Made by a program: the position numbers and the translations under genes
The notes under the pieces: generated by a model
The model's input: the letters and a program-made list of their open reading frames with translations, nothing else
What the model was told of the DNA's origin: nothing
Database searches by the model: none
Part shown: piece by piece, positions 26,050 to 38,632 of the stretch
How the letters are laid out: each line of letters opens with the position of its first letter
How positions within the stretch are numbered: the first letter of the stretch is position 1
NCBI RefSeq assembly: GCF_019112545.1
Contig: NW_025064893.1
Coordinates: 1,104,878 to 1,168,877, forward strand
Source: Guyanagaster necrorhizus
Taxonomy: Eukaryota; Basidiomycota; Agaricomycetes; Agaricales; Physalacriaceae
Direction of reading: 5' to 3'
Length of the DNA: 64,000 nucleotides

Positions 26050-27900
26050 CTAAAAACCGAAGCCACTGTGACCAGAACTTCCCGAGTTTCCACCTTGAGC
26101 TCCGTTGTGATTGCTGCTGGCCTGCCCATTTGACTGGTGGCTGCCGCTCTGACCATGTTGGCTGGTACCGCTCTGACCATTCTGACCATTTTGGCTGGTA
26201 CCACTCTGACCGCCTTGACTGCCTTGGTTGCTTCCAGAATTTCCACCTTGACTGGGAGAGCCAGCGGGACCTGAGCCACCATTGGCTTGAGTAGGCGTTG
26301 CGCCACTCTGAGCTGTAGAGGATGTCACTGCTACCGGAAGAGAAGAAGAGAACGGCGAAACGGAGGCCAATAAAGATGACGAGGGCGAGGGAGAAACGGG
26401 GGCCAATGAGGACGATGACGGGATAGCGGGAGCGAAGGAAGATGAAGAAGAGAATAAGGACACAGAAGATGATGATTCGGTAGATGAGGGTACGACGGAA
26501 GATCCAGGGAGTTCTCCAGTGCTGGAAGGAATAGCTCCGGACAGGAAATCCGATCCACTTGGCAGGGCACCCATATCACCACCACCTAATGAACTTTCAT
26601 TTTCTACGCCTCCATCCTCTGTCAGAGTAGCCGCTGCCGAAATGCTATAGCTGGCCGTTAGGTCGATGCCAACAGAACCCCACCTAAAACAAATGTTAAT
26701 AAATGATTTCCTGGAATAGCTACGAAAGCTTACGCGAGGAGGCCGTCGGAGACATCGTCACCAAGGTAGACGTATTCAAGAACAGGATCAACACCGTTGG
26801 TCTCATCCTCAACAGTTTCGGTCAAAATTGTATCATCATCATTGGTGGTCAAAACCTGAGTGTTAGACAAGTATGGGGACGTCGCTTCAACGATGGTGAT
26901 CAGATCCTGGTCGAAGAAGAGCTGGCCTAATGCGATGGATCAGTAACTAGACATACGGTCTGTAACACACACTTACCGACATGACGGACAGTGTCGGTCT
27001 TGAAGGTACCGTTGGTAAGGACCGTTCCGTCACTATGCGCAACGACATGGATGTGAGTAGCACGGGAAGTATAGTGACCTGAAAAGGGGTTGTTATTAAT
27101 GATGCAGCGGAGCAAATTATCATCACGAACCAGGGAAGATAGTCTCGAACTGGGCATATCCCTCGTCGTTGGTCGGTTGGATACCGCGGAGGAAAGTCTT
27201 GTTCTGTAGGCAACAGGTTAGAAAAATGTGAACTTCCACTGCTTGTGACTTACCAAGTTGCTCTCGTCGGATGAATCGCCGTTTCCACTAGCTACCACAC
27301 CAGCATAGACACCAGTTGCGTTGCAGTGCCAAAAGTCAATGTACACGTTGGAAACGGGTTCACAAGTGGAGACATCGATTAGCTCAACATCGACGTAGGT
27401 GTAGACACCCTCTTGGTCCTCAGTAATATCCGAGCGAACGTATTCACCATCAACATAGTACGGGCCTTCCGTGGTCTCGGGATTGAGGACACATGATGCG
27501 TTTCCTTCGAAGGGGTTGGTGTCGACGGTCAGATCAGTCTCGTTGGACAGATGGCTGGTATTCAAAACATCGTCCAAAGAGAGGCGCTTGTAAAGATTGT
27601 CTTCAAAGAATATATTAATTTCCTAGGAAAGCAGATGAATCAATGAAAATACTCACCGGTAGGAAGGCCACGCTTGCGACGGAGATCATCTGCCAATGCC
27701 CTACGGCGAGCGGCGGACCGCTCGAGGTGTCCGCGACGGTGGAGGGTATCCTGACAGTTGCCTAACGAACGACGAGCAGCCCGCTGGAATTCAGCACGAG
27801 GAGTGACTTCCCCCTTGCTCAAAGGAGCAGCAACAGGGTGCGCAACAGCGGCGGACGCAGCGAGAAGAATGAAAGACACGAGAGAAGGAAAGTTAACCAT
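26050..27900 (-). CDS. Secreted intradiol ring-cleavage dioxygenase with Ser/Gly-rich tail
   Basis: Enzymes of this family split catechol-type rings between the hydroxyls with Fe(III), and extracellular forms act on lignin-derived or plant phenols. Six exons (27900-27657, 27600-27254, 27203-27131, 27078-26977, 26926-26734, 26683-26050) give 530 residues. A signal peptide (MVNFPSLVSFILLAASAAVA) is followed by a basic pro-region. The catalytic core contains EGPYYVDGEYVRSD, IDFWHCNATGVYAG, GIQPTNDEGYAQFETIFPG and HYTSRATHIHVV, which supply the Tyr and His iron ligands of the family. After about residue 350 the chain becomes low complexity: a Ser/Pro-rich stretch, then repeats built from SGTSQNGQ-like units, ending SGHSGFGF with no hydrophobic anchor. 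The tail probably is glycosylated. Confidence 0.92.
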
Positions 27901-27961
27901 AGTGCGCAATCAAGGCAGAAGTATCCAAGTGCGATGACATTCCTGGCAGAGACTAAGCAGC

Positions 27962-27968
27962 CTTTATA
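27962..27968 (-). promoter_or_regulatory. TATA box of the dioxygenase gene
   Basis: On the minus strand TATAAAG lies about 62 bp upstream of the ATG at 27900, the usual distance for a fungal TATA promoter with a short leader. It fits an inducible secreted enzyme. Confidence 0.5.
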
Positions 27969-30082
27969 CTTGTCATTCCAGTGTGCGCAGCTAGGAAAGT
28001 TCTTTGTCGATGTCTTGCGACATCCTCCATGTCCCTTGGCATTGATGCCAGGTAGGAAAAAAAATACGCCGCCTGTCATTGGTTCATTCATTTCTCCATT
28101 CTGTCTCGAGACTTGTGGTAATCTGTCCGACCGACCGGGGACTAAAAATTGAAAGAAATTTCAGGGAAAAGGCGTCTTCAAAGCCGCAGTCAACATATGT
28201 GGGGCGAATGGTCGGAAGGGAAGTGACACTTACAAAAAAAAACATAAAATGGCTGCCAAAAATCCTCGAAGGTCCTGGGTCGAACATGAACTACAGAATC
28301 CTGTGACGCAACTGTCCGATCACGATGATCTCGACTGAGTTTATAAGTCCCCAGAATTGTACTCGATGTGTGGATCTTACGAACACAGACGAGAACACAT
28401 CGAATACAGACTTATTGTAACTTGAGAGTTACGGCGACAGGACTTGGTGCGAAGAAAAGAACTTCCAAGAAAACGAGACCGAATTTTCCCCATATGAACT
28501 CGTCGTAAGAGGCCTGCTCTGCGCAAAAAAATGATTGTAAGTACCAGGAGATTGGAGGGACTTCTTTCGTAAGCCAATCAACTTAGGCGCATACCGAGAA
28601 TTTCGCTCCCAGGGAAAAGCTCCAGCAGCCGACATTTTTCAACTGCACGTAAGGAGAGTCACAATGCCGATATGCAACAGGCTGCGCAAACCCTTCGGGG
28701 AAGTTGCCAGTTCACTCGGCCTTAGACTGTCGACATCGGAAAGCCTGGGGGTGGTTGCGGAACAGCAAATGAAGCCGCTATTCTTTACTAGGGAAAAGGC
28801 TTTGCCATAGCTAGGAATGAAGCAAAAGATGTATAAAATCTGAATCATCGGCGAGAGAGCGAGTAAGGCATGGAGAAAATCATCGAGCACAGTCGGGTTT
28901 CTACAGTCATGTCAACGAGAATAAGTACCTTATGCTTCGAAATTCAAGGGGATGGCGTCTCGCAACTGATAAAAAGCGGAAGATGGCTAATGTACATGTC
29001 CAGCCAGCATCGGTGACGACGGAGCCACGACGGCTGTGCAATCCGTAATGATTTACCTACGAAGATTTCAGAGTTGTCTTGTAGCCACAATAGATGGTTA
29101 TACACAGTAGAGTTCTTTTGAGAAGGATAGCGTAAACCGGTAGGTGGGCAGGTCGTAGGGACTGCCATCCCTCTGCACTTTCATTGCAAACAAATCAAGC
29201 ATCCATGATTGTTCCGGTTTAACGTTCACAAAGTACTTACAGCATAGAAAGCCACTGCAGATGATTTAGCAGGTAAAATTGTATTGTAAAGGGTCCCGCC
29301 ACGAGCTCGCATAAGGTCGGGCTGCGCCTGAGTTGCTTGGCAGGCCACTTTATGTTGTTGTTACAATTACCCGCCAGAATGGAATATCAGAACAATCTTA
29401 ATCGACAAAATTGAGGCAGAATTAGGTACGGACTTGACTTGGATTATCAGTAACTGCCGCAAGGGTCGATATGCACTGGAAGTATTTGCAATTCCAACCA
29501 AGCTCGACGCATCGGAGACGAACTGCCAGTATACTGCGGAGAGCGACGAGTCGTTGCCGGGTCTAGTTTCTTGGTTTGCGAATAAAAAAACATGCGCCTT
29601 GAACCCGCAAATAAAGATGATAACTGTGTCATTAAAAGTCTCTGGGCTCTTCATACGTCTTGATAGTTGGCACTGCAGCGTCTAAATGTCAGTTCGAATA
29701 CTAGCTGCAGGTGTGTCCACCGTCATAGCCAGCCACGCTTGAAGTGGAGATATCAGAGATCCAGCCCTGGCCGCAGCAAGTACTGCGTCGTCTCGGAGTA
29801 GAACAGAGCAAGTCTGATCAAACTTGGGTACGTAATTGGCAGCAAGCACGGCCTTTAGTACCATAGGTCCTCGTTGAGTAAGTCCGAATATATTCTGTGT
29901 TGTCTTTGCGGACTCTTTTTTGGTTAAAGCGCTCTGCAAATCTGGGCCTAGACATCTCCATCGCATGTCCTCGATTGGAGCGCACAAAAAATTTTCGAGA
30001 AAAAAAGTAAAAAGTAAAAACACATGGAATAGCTTTGCAAGAAATGAGATCCAGAGTCCACAGTATGAATGTACTACTTGAG
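27969..30082. other. 2.1-kb stretch without a recognised gene
   Basis: Several short frames occur on the minus strand (for example 28429-28635, 28639-28890, 28944-29168, 29682-30023). None shows a known domain, a clear splice-joined frame or coding composition, so I do not call a gene. The right end should hold the 3' untranslated region of the AN1 gene, the left end the dioxygenase promoter. A lineage-specific small gene cannot be excluded. Confidence 0.35.
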
Positions 30083-31271
30083 CTACATGATGACGCAGTC
30101 ACCTTTCTTCTCACGAACAGCTTGATCCTCTTCTGCTGCTAACACAGCCCTCTCCTCTGCCGACAATAGCTAAGGAGTGATCAGATAAGAGTTTGACAGG
30201 ACAAAATGATCCCATACCCCCTTCTGTGCACGAGCTTGCAAAGCTTTTCTCCGGCTCTCCCTCTCAGCCTTCGCGCGTCTTATGGATACAGTGAACATTG
30301 AAAGATTGATAGTGGATACAGATTAAGCATTCGCAAAGACGGGGGGTGGAACAAATGACGTGGACCGTATTGCGGGTTCAGGTTTGTTGTCAATATCATG
30401 AACAGGCGTTGGTGAAGTTGGTGATGTAACGAGGATGATTGATGATTCAGAAAGAGATGAGCTAAGGCGTCATGAGTGACTTGGCAACAGGAATGAATGA
30501 ACACTTACCGGTCAGTTTTCGAAAATGCTTTGCTAAGGGACGATGTAGGTTTGGAAGGGGTAGAGACCGACGATGCCCCTCTCTGACTTGAGGTCTCCGA
30601 AGATGACGATGGTATGCTCTTCCTCACTGCATCTACAACGGTTGTACCAACAGCAGAGGCCTTTACATTGAAAGATTTGGCATTAGTAGTGATGGAGTTG
30701 GTATTCAGACTCAGAAGTCGACTCGCGCCGATAGCCGATGTCGGAGAACAACCGTGGTCACTTGGGAAGCGATGAGACGGGCAAAATTGTTTGTGACATT
30801 TCTACATCAGACTATTGATCTCATGGGTTTAGTAAAACAAAGAACAAAAACATACGTCGCAGCGAATAGGTGAGTACAGTGGTTTGCCACACTTAACTCT
30901 TTGGCAGACAGGTAAGGACTTCGTCTTGGTTTTTCCTGTCGTGGCGCTGCATTCCACAGAAAAATGGGACTCCATCTTGACATTGGGGTCTTGTCCTGGA
31001 GGTATCGTTACGGGCTCGTTGCAAAGAGGACCTAGAAGATGGCTGTGAACAAAAGGGAACGGATATTTGACCACTGAAGAGTACAATTTGGAGCCACGCG
31101 GTTGTGTTTCGTCTCGTCATACTTGGAACAGTGGTGGTCTCTCGCAAGGAAATGTTCCTGGCAGTACGGCAATTCGCAATGCTGGCATTTAAAGGGTAGG
31201 AAGTCGACAAGGAGGCAAGAAGAATGGGAACACTGCTTTCCAATAGCAAGCAATTGCGCGTCTCCAGCCAT
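30083..31271 (-). CDS. AN1-type zinc-finger protein with C-terminal CaaX box
   Basis: Two AN1 zinc fingers mark ZFAND2/Cuz1-type proteins, which bind ubiquitin, Cdc48 or the proteasome during protein stress. Five exons (31271-31085, 31031-30856, 30801-30509, 30278-30218, 30169-30083) give 267 residues. Finger 1 has IGKQCSHSSCLLVDFLPFKC, YCQEHFLARDHHC and, across the first intron, APNC-PLCNEPV. Finger 2 has CQRVKCGKPLYSPIRC, KCHKQFCPSHRFPSDHGC. A Ser/Thr-rich linker follows, then a charged helix (RAKAERESRRKALQARAQKG and AEERAVLAAEEDQAV) and the end GDCVIM. CVIM is a classic farnesylation motif, so membrane attachment is likely. It is divergent from the Mlp1 gene, 307 bp away. Confidence 0.92.
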
Positions 31272-31578
31272 GAGAAAATAGAAGATAGTAGTAAAGAATA
31301 GAGATGCTGTAGCGGTGGCTGTTACTTATAAAGAATTAAAGAGGGCTTACGCGTCCCATCGACACTCCTGGTCGGAGGTCAATAAGCACAGCCGAACATT
31401 CTAGCGAGAGCCTTCCATATTTGGGAAGAGATTCGGACCAAAGCTCTCCTAATAACACATAAATTCATCTATGTTTGGAAATGATTACATAAGACTTAAT
31501 CCTATTGATGAAAGAACTTGCTCCCTTTCAAGTCCTTTTAGTGAGGATTGTCGTTAAGCGACGACTCCACAAGGCGCC
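31272..31578. promoter_or_regulatory. Shared promoter of the AN1 and Mlp1/TPR genes
   Basis: 307 bp between divergent start codons at 31271 and 31579. No coding frame or clear TATA box was seen. The function is inferred from orientation. Confidence 0.45.
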
Positions 31579-34500
31579 ATGTCTATGAAAACTCGGAGAA
31601 AAACCAAGGCACTCGCTAGTGCATCTGAAGATGCTGCGCCTAGCTCTCCAGTGGACGACACGAGCCTAAGCGTTGCCATTCCCGGTGACCTCGACGTTGA
31701 CGCTCTTTCAACGTTAATTCCCAATGCAACTCTCGCCTACCCTTCGTCAGATACTATACTTGCCTTGTATCGTCTTGCACTGTCTCAAGCAGCAGATTTG
31801 GATGCCACCCAGCGAACAGTCGATGAATTACGCGCTGAAGCTGAGAAGACAGACGTCGAACTTGATCAGGCGCTACAGGACAAGGAATCACTCTCTAGGG
31901 ATTTAGAGTCTCAATTGGAGGCCACACAGACAGAGCTGAAAGATCTGAGTCAAGAGAGAGACCAGCTTGGTGAGTGACTGGATTTCTGGCTGATGTCGTG
32001 GCTGAGTATCATTGTAGTTTCTTCTCAAGCCGAGTTGAAAGCCGAGATATCACGGCTTTCCACTACTCAGTCTACGTCTTCTACCGAGCTTGAAGATGTG
32101 CGGCGATGTTTGGAAGATAGCGAACGTGAAAAACGCGATGTCATGGCTGTAGTCAGTCGGTTGAAACAGGATGAAACTCAACGTGAAGGTCAGCCCGATA
32201 TTGAACTTTTTTCTTCCTCTGTTTGACATGCATTTCTAGAGGAAATTCAAACCCTACGGAAGCATCTCAAGGATGCTCGCCAGGAGCACCAGACATTGGA
32301 GAATCAAGTCCGAGAGCTACGATCTACGGAGACTTCCACAAAGTTCAAGCTTGACTCTCTTACCCAGCAACTTGAACTTTCTCACTCTGAAGTCGAGCGT
32401 ATCAACTCCGAGCTCACTGTCAAGTCTGACGATTTTACCAAGTATCGACGTGCCAAACAAGCCGAAGTGGTCACTCTTCAGGCAAACCTTGACGCAGTCT
32501 CTCAGAACAACGAGTTGACACAGTCTTCTCTCAAGGCGCTCCAATCTTCTCACACGTCTCAAACGCATCAGCTCACCCAGGCCTTGACTAAGGTACAAGA
32601 CCTTACCGGACAGCTAGCTGAGCAGGAGGCCACTTTTACCCAGGAGACTACCTCGTTGAGACGCTTGGTCGTGATGCTGGAAGAGAGAGAGAAAGAAGCT
32701 AAAGACTTCGTGGCATCAATAGAAAAGGAATGGGATGCTGTCGGAGAGAAGGCCGACAGACGAGAGAGTGCTTTGCGAGGTGAGGTGGAAAGGGAAAGGA
32801 AGGGCAGAGAAGATGCAGAAAAGAAAGTAGAGCGGTTGGAAACCGTTATCGAGAGAATGGGCAGAGGAGAGTTACCGGTTCCAAGCCGTACTCCAGGAAC
32901 TCCAGTAAGAGGCATTCTTGACGAGAGTCTGGACGGCATGATGGGTCTAAGTCCTACCGTGGCAATGGCGAGCAAAGCGCAGAAGTCCGGCAAGACTTTT
33001 ACTGAAGTTTATGCTGATTATGTCCGTCTTCAGGAGGATTATGCGAAGAAGTCGGCGGAGTATGATCACATGGACCGTACATTGACCGAAGTACTTGCAC
33101 AGATCGAAGAGAGGGTGCGTTACCTTTAAAGATGTGTACTCAGAGTTTAACCATGTCGTTAGGCCCCCATTCTTTCCCAACAGCGCATAGAATACGAACG
33201 TCTGCAGACCGAAGCGGCTCAACTTGCATCTCAGCTTGCACAAGCACTCTCCGACCGTGACGTTCAGGTCATTCTTGTACAAGAGAACTCACAGAAACTG
33301 GGCAAGAGTCAACGCGAAAATGCACTTCTTGAAAAGCAGCGCGATGATCTCGGCCGACAGGTTCAGAATCTACTTCGTGAAATCGGACGTCGAGATGACC
33401 CTACTCTCCCTGCTGAAGAAGATCTTGCTCTTGTTCAGCAGGAATCTGATGTTGACGTCTTGATCACCAACAATCTAGTCTTGTTCAAGTCTATTAATGG
33501 ACTCCAGGAGCAGAACCAGAAGCTCCTTGCTATCACCAGAGAGTTGGCAAAGAAGCTGGAAGATGAGGAGAAGGAGTATAGGGCGCAGATGGAGCAAGAA
33601 CAAAATGAAGCCGTTCGGGAAGCTCACGCTATCATTAAGCACCTCGAAGAAAAGATGGAGAATGAGAAGAGGAGCAGCGACAAACGGTTGCAAGCATATG
33701 TCAAGGAACGGGACACGCTCGCGGCGCTCCTAGCACGTTCTGATAAAGGAGCCGGTGCCAATGGACGTATCAATGGCAACGCTGGTACGATGGAGCCTCC
33801 TTCCGATGTGGCGCGAGAATTGGCAGAAATTCAGAGCCAGTTCGAGGCGTATCGTACAGAAATGGGCATCGACTCTGTCAAGCTCCGTGAAGAGCTTTCT
33901 CTTGCTCAGAAGGAGGTCGGAAAATTACAGGCCGCGCTTGCCAAAGAGAAAGCACGAGGCGAGTACTATAACGGTATGATACTTTTTCAAGTTCATTTCT
34001 CCTAATTCTGACAACACTTAGAGAGGAACCAGATCAATCAAGAACAATATAGCATGCATGCTCGAGAACTCGATGACCTTGGCAAGCGGAACCAGCAGTT
34101 GTTCGATCAATGGACTCGAGTCGACATTGAATGCGGTCGTGTGACGGAAGACCTTCGACTGGCTAACAGCCGAATTGAACAACTTCGCAATGAATGTGCA
34201 AATCTACGTGCTGAGAAAAAGATTTGGGATGTTCGTTCTTTATTTATTTATTTCAAAGAAGACTGTCTAATCATAACGTAGGACGTACAACACCGACTCG
34301 TCGAGGAAAACAAGACCTTGAGTTTGGAGCGCTCTCACCTCAATGACTTGATGAGCAGTGTCCAGAGAATGCACAACGATCTTGAACGATCCGGTGAGAA
34401 TGACCGTCGCCGTTTGGAAAGCCAGCTGCAACTCTTGGAAGCACAAATGTATGTCTACTCTCTATTCGCGGAGTTTGAGTCTCTAATATTTCCAATGCTA

Positions 34501-37500
34501 CTTAGGCAAGATTCGCGGGCCCAATTGACCGAAGAACGAGATAATGTCCGAAACCTCACACTGCAAAAGGATATCGAACTCAAGGAACTTCAATCTAGAC
34601 TTGACAAGAATGTAAGTATGAATCTCAAAATGTTCTCTGATTCAATCTTATATCGAATAGGTCGAAGAACTCTCCAAGACCCGGGAAGCTCTCGTTGGTG
34701 CCGAAACCAGCAAGAAGCACCTCGAGGACCGTATTGAAGACTTGACTAGACACGTTCAAGGCAGCGAGGAAAAACTTGCGGTATACGAGCGGCGCTCTGG
34801 TACTCTTGGTGTTTCTCGTAGCACTCAAGATATGAGCAAGGAACAACAACTTGAAGCGGAGGTCGCGGAACTTCGGTGCGTGATACACTGGTCCAATAAT
34901 TCTCGGATGCCACTCATTGTACGACAGGGCCGAGTTAAAGATTGCCAAGGTGGATCTCCAAGCAGCCAGAGAACAACGCCAACAATTCGAATCAATTAGT
35001 CAGGCTGCTGAGGCCGCACTCGAGAGCTTGCAGTCTACTCACGAACAGTACAGGACTTCAATGGAAACTCAGTTCACGAGACTTGAAGTATGTTCTATCC
35101 GGTTGTTTTGAGATGTAGTCTGACATGTTATAGTCGGAAAACAAGGCCTTCGAAGAGAAGCTAGAGGCAGCTCAGCAAGACGTCGTACGTGCTACAGCTC
35201 AATTGAACGAACTTCAGAAGACATTCAAAGTCGAACGTACTGCTTGGACGAACGACAAGAAGACTCTAGAAGAGACCATCATTGATTTGAGCACTTCTGA
35301 GAAGCACTCCGAGAGCGATCGTACAAGTCGCGAGCAGCAAGTTCGTTTGCAAGAAGAACGTGCCAAGGTATGCCCCCTGATTTCCAATGATCTTCTCGTG
35401 CCTACTTCCCTCAAAGGCTGCTGAGGAGCGCTATTCGAATGAGCTGGTTGCACATGCCGAATCGAGGAAGGCTATTGAAGCACTGAATGCACAACTGGCC
35501 GGTTCCCAAGCGGCGGCCCGTGACAGTCAAATTGCAGCTGACACAGCGACTGCTAAGCTGGCTGCCTCAGAGGGAAGCTGGAAGAAGCAGAAGGAGACTT
35601 TGGATGCTGAGCTTGCAGAAGTAAGACGCCGGTAAGTTTTGAACACCCTGTCGATTTTATGCCTGAAATGTAATCTCTTTATTAGCCATCAAGCGCTTGC
35701 TGAGCAAAACAAGCTTTTACATGGACACTTGGAAGATGTCAGCAGCCAAGCAGCACGTATCAAGCAAGCAGCGACTTCTTCCGACGCTCCTGCTGGCGAA
35801 GGTGAAGGGGTCATTGGAGACGATGCTAAGTTATCAGAACTGCGATCCCTCGTTGGCTATTTGCGCAAGGATAAGAGCATTTCTGAGCTCCAGCTCGACC
35901 TTTGTAAGCAGGAGAATCTGCGTTTATCGAAGCAGGTTGGGCACCTGACGGAGACTTTGAATGAGACACGGGCCACACTTTCGGAGGTAGGCTGCGCTCT
36001 ATTTCGCTCCGTGTTATCGTCTTATATATGTACCAGGAACGCGAACGAGCTGTGCAGACCGCGGCATCTGCATCCCAACATGCTGAACTTTTGGAGCGGA
36101 TCAACCAGCTTAACCTCCTTCGAGAAAGCAACTCTACTCTTCGTGCGGAGAGTGAACGCCATGCCAAACGTGTTAAACAGCTGGATGTCCAGCTAAAGGA
36201 ATTATCATCGCAGCTGGAACCCGCTAAGGAACAAGTACGTGTCGCGCAAGCTGAACTTGATGCTAGCAAAGTCCACGTCCAGCGTCTTGAGGAGGAAAAT
36301 AAACGATGGCAAGGAAGGAACACGCAACTTCTGAGCAAGGTACCTTTATTGTTGTGCTTTGACGACATCCAATCTCCAATCACATCTGCAGTACGATCGC
36401 ATCGATCCCGTCGAAATGCAAACTCTTCAAGATGAGAATGCCAAGCTGAAGGAGAAGAGTGCGGTACTCAAAACCGAGAGAGACAAATTGGAGGAACGCG
36501 GTCAGAAGCTGGAGAACAACTTCAAAAGGTTCAAGGGTAACATGGACCGTCTAAAAACTGAGAGGGTACAATTGATAGAGGAGAACAATACCCTCACTTC
36601 CAAGATTGAAGCTCTCGAAGCGGAGAAGACCTCACTCTTGTCCGATAAGGCCACTAGTGCCCAATCGACCTCAGACGCTGCACAACAACCGTTGGAAGAG
36701 ACTTCCACAACCGTATGTCTATCGCCTGTTCCTCAAATCTCTAACGTAACTTGGTTTTTCGTAGATCCAGCTGACCAAAGAGAAAGAACAACTGATCTCT
36801 GAGCGTGACGCACTTCTGAATTTGAAGAAGGAGAATGAGGAACTGAAGGCAGAACGTGATAAACTCTTGACGGAGAAAGCAGCTGTAGGATCTACCTCTA
36901 CTTCTCTCGCAGACGGGACCATCGAGGAAGCCAGACGGACTTGGGATTCCGAGAAGGCGGAGTTAGTTAAAGCTCGAGAGGATGCCCTTGCAAAGGCAAA
37001 GGTAGGCCATAGCCTTGATCACCACTCAGCGGCCACTGATGTGTGCTTAGGTTGCAGAAGACAATTACGAGACTGTGAATGGAAAACTTGACCCCATGAA
37101 GCTTGCTTTGGTTTGGTCCATACCACCTCACTTTTAGAAATTCCCTAACATACTTTTAGGAGCAAATGAAGAATCGGCTCGCCACTGTACATAAGGGGCG
37201 TCAAGAAGATAAAGCGAAGGCCAAGTCTGAACAAGAAGCTGCTATTGCCGCTGCGCTGGAGAAGCAGAAAGCAGAATTGCAAAGCACAACTACATCAATG
37301 CCTGCCGATTACGCAGAGAAGCATGCTGAGGAGTTGAAGGCCCTTGAGACCAGGCTAGCAGCTAAACACGAAGAGGAATTGAAAGCTGCAGTTGAGGCTG
37401 CGAAGGCGGAAGCCGCTCCTTCGCAGCACCAACTTGACGCTGCGGTAGAAAGGGGCAGGATGGAGGTTCAGAAGAAACTAGTATTGAAGGATGGTCAGCT

Positions 37501-38053
37501 TATTCGAAGTCAGAGTAAGCTGAAGGACGTCGAAACTCAGATCAAGTTATTCGAGAGCCAGGTCCGCCAGTGGCATCAGCAAGGTTTCATTCCAGAGAAG
37601 GACTTTTCGTCTATAACACAACCTCGGACCAGCACAGTACCGGCCGGTGCTCTAGCTGCGTCATCTTCTCAACCTTCCACGTCCACCGCACCAAAGCCGA
37701 CGCCACCGACAGGCCCTGCAGTGACCTCGACGGCATCCACATCTCAAACAAAGCCCTTACCAAATAAGGCACCTTCGGGACAGCCCCATCGGGGACGAGG
37801 CGGAGCTCCCCCTCGTGGAACAGAACGTGGACGCGGCGGTCTTGCTGCGCGAGGGCGATTGGCGCCTGCTGTAGCTGCCGCTCAAGGGCCTTCTCTCAGT
37901 GTCCTCGGTGCTGCCGCGAAGAGACAGAGGGAGGAAACGGCCAACACCTCCGAGGACTCACTTGCCAAGCGTTTGAAAACAGGTGATAGTCAGGGTTCTG
38001 GTCCCGCAGCGGCTAAACCGGTCACCATCAAACGTCCACCACCACCCTTATGA
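31579..38053 (+). CDS. MLP1: Mlp1/TPR-type nuclear basket nucleoporin
   Basis: Mlp1/TPR proteins form the coiled-coil basket on the nuclear side of the pore and help mRNA quality control and spindle checkpoint anchoring. Seventeen exons keep frame to 1889 residues: 31579-31969, 32018-32188, 32240-33114, 33163-33973, 34022-34230, 34282-34448, 34506-34611, 34661-34875, 34928-35087, 35134-35367, 35417-35631, 35686-35986, 36037-36339, 36392-36712, 36765-37001, 37051-37110, 37160-38053. Nearly the whole chain up to about residue 1700 is heptad coiled coil rich in Glu, Gln and Lys. The block YADYVRLQEDYAKKSAEYD, then APILSQQRIEYERL and LITNNLVLFKSINGLQEQN, is the conserved TPR/Mlp region. The C-terminal tail is Pro/Thr/Ser-rich, then RGG-like (GRGGAPPRGTERGRGG), and ends with a KRLKTG basic patch. 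Confidence 0.92.
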
Positions 38054-38632
38054 ATTTGTTCTCCATCTTGCTTCGTTGTATCTCATTCGATAATCTCTGT
38101 ACAGCAATTGTATCTTTATTTCGCAATGCAACATGTTTCCATCACTGTTCTCCATCTTCACCATCATACATCCGCACCAGTCGGCTGGTGCTGAAGTTGA
38201 ATCTTACTCAGGCTGACAGGACCTAGGGCATGATCTACAGAATCATCTGACTCTTTACTAAGAGAACGCACTCGCATCACTCCAGTGAATGGATACGCCC
38301 TGAAAAGCGTGATCTTTGACAAAGCAGTTAAGCCAAAGTTAGGCTAAGCTTACCAGCGTGAACGCGAAAATCAGAAATTCATACTGTAATGCACGAGACC
38401 ATCCGACACGGGAAAGCACCTTGGAATGATGGCCTGTCTGATGGGTCGCTTGCACGGTGCAACGGATACCAAGCCAGGTAAAATCCGTCATGTTCAATAT
38501 CGAATCGGAGACCGATCCGGGCCATGGAGATTTGTTTAAATAGCAGAACGTTCGATGCCTTCAAATCATCATTCACATCCACAACTTCCAATCCTCCCTC
38601 ATCCAAGTACCCATTCTCCTCTTAACGTAGCA
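38054..38632. other. Intergenic stretch, Mlp1 3' end and peroxiredoxin promoter
   Basis: No supported coding frame. A pyrimidine- and CA-rich leader just before the peroxiredoxin ATG (about 38565-38630) looks like a fungal 5' untranslated region. Confidence 0.4.

Noticed and set aside
26100..26260. CRISPR-like short repeats in the dioxygenase tail
   Set aside because: They are imperfect codon repeats of a Gly/Gln/Ser tract inside an exon of a eukaryotic gene.
29682..30023. 113-codon minus-strand frame
   Set aside because: No motif, no splice partner, and it lies in the 3' side of the AN1 gene.
32317..32993. Long minus-strand frames inside the nucleoporin gene
   Set aside because: They are antisense shadows of a coiled-coil exon with strong codon bias.
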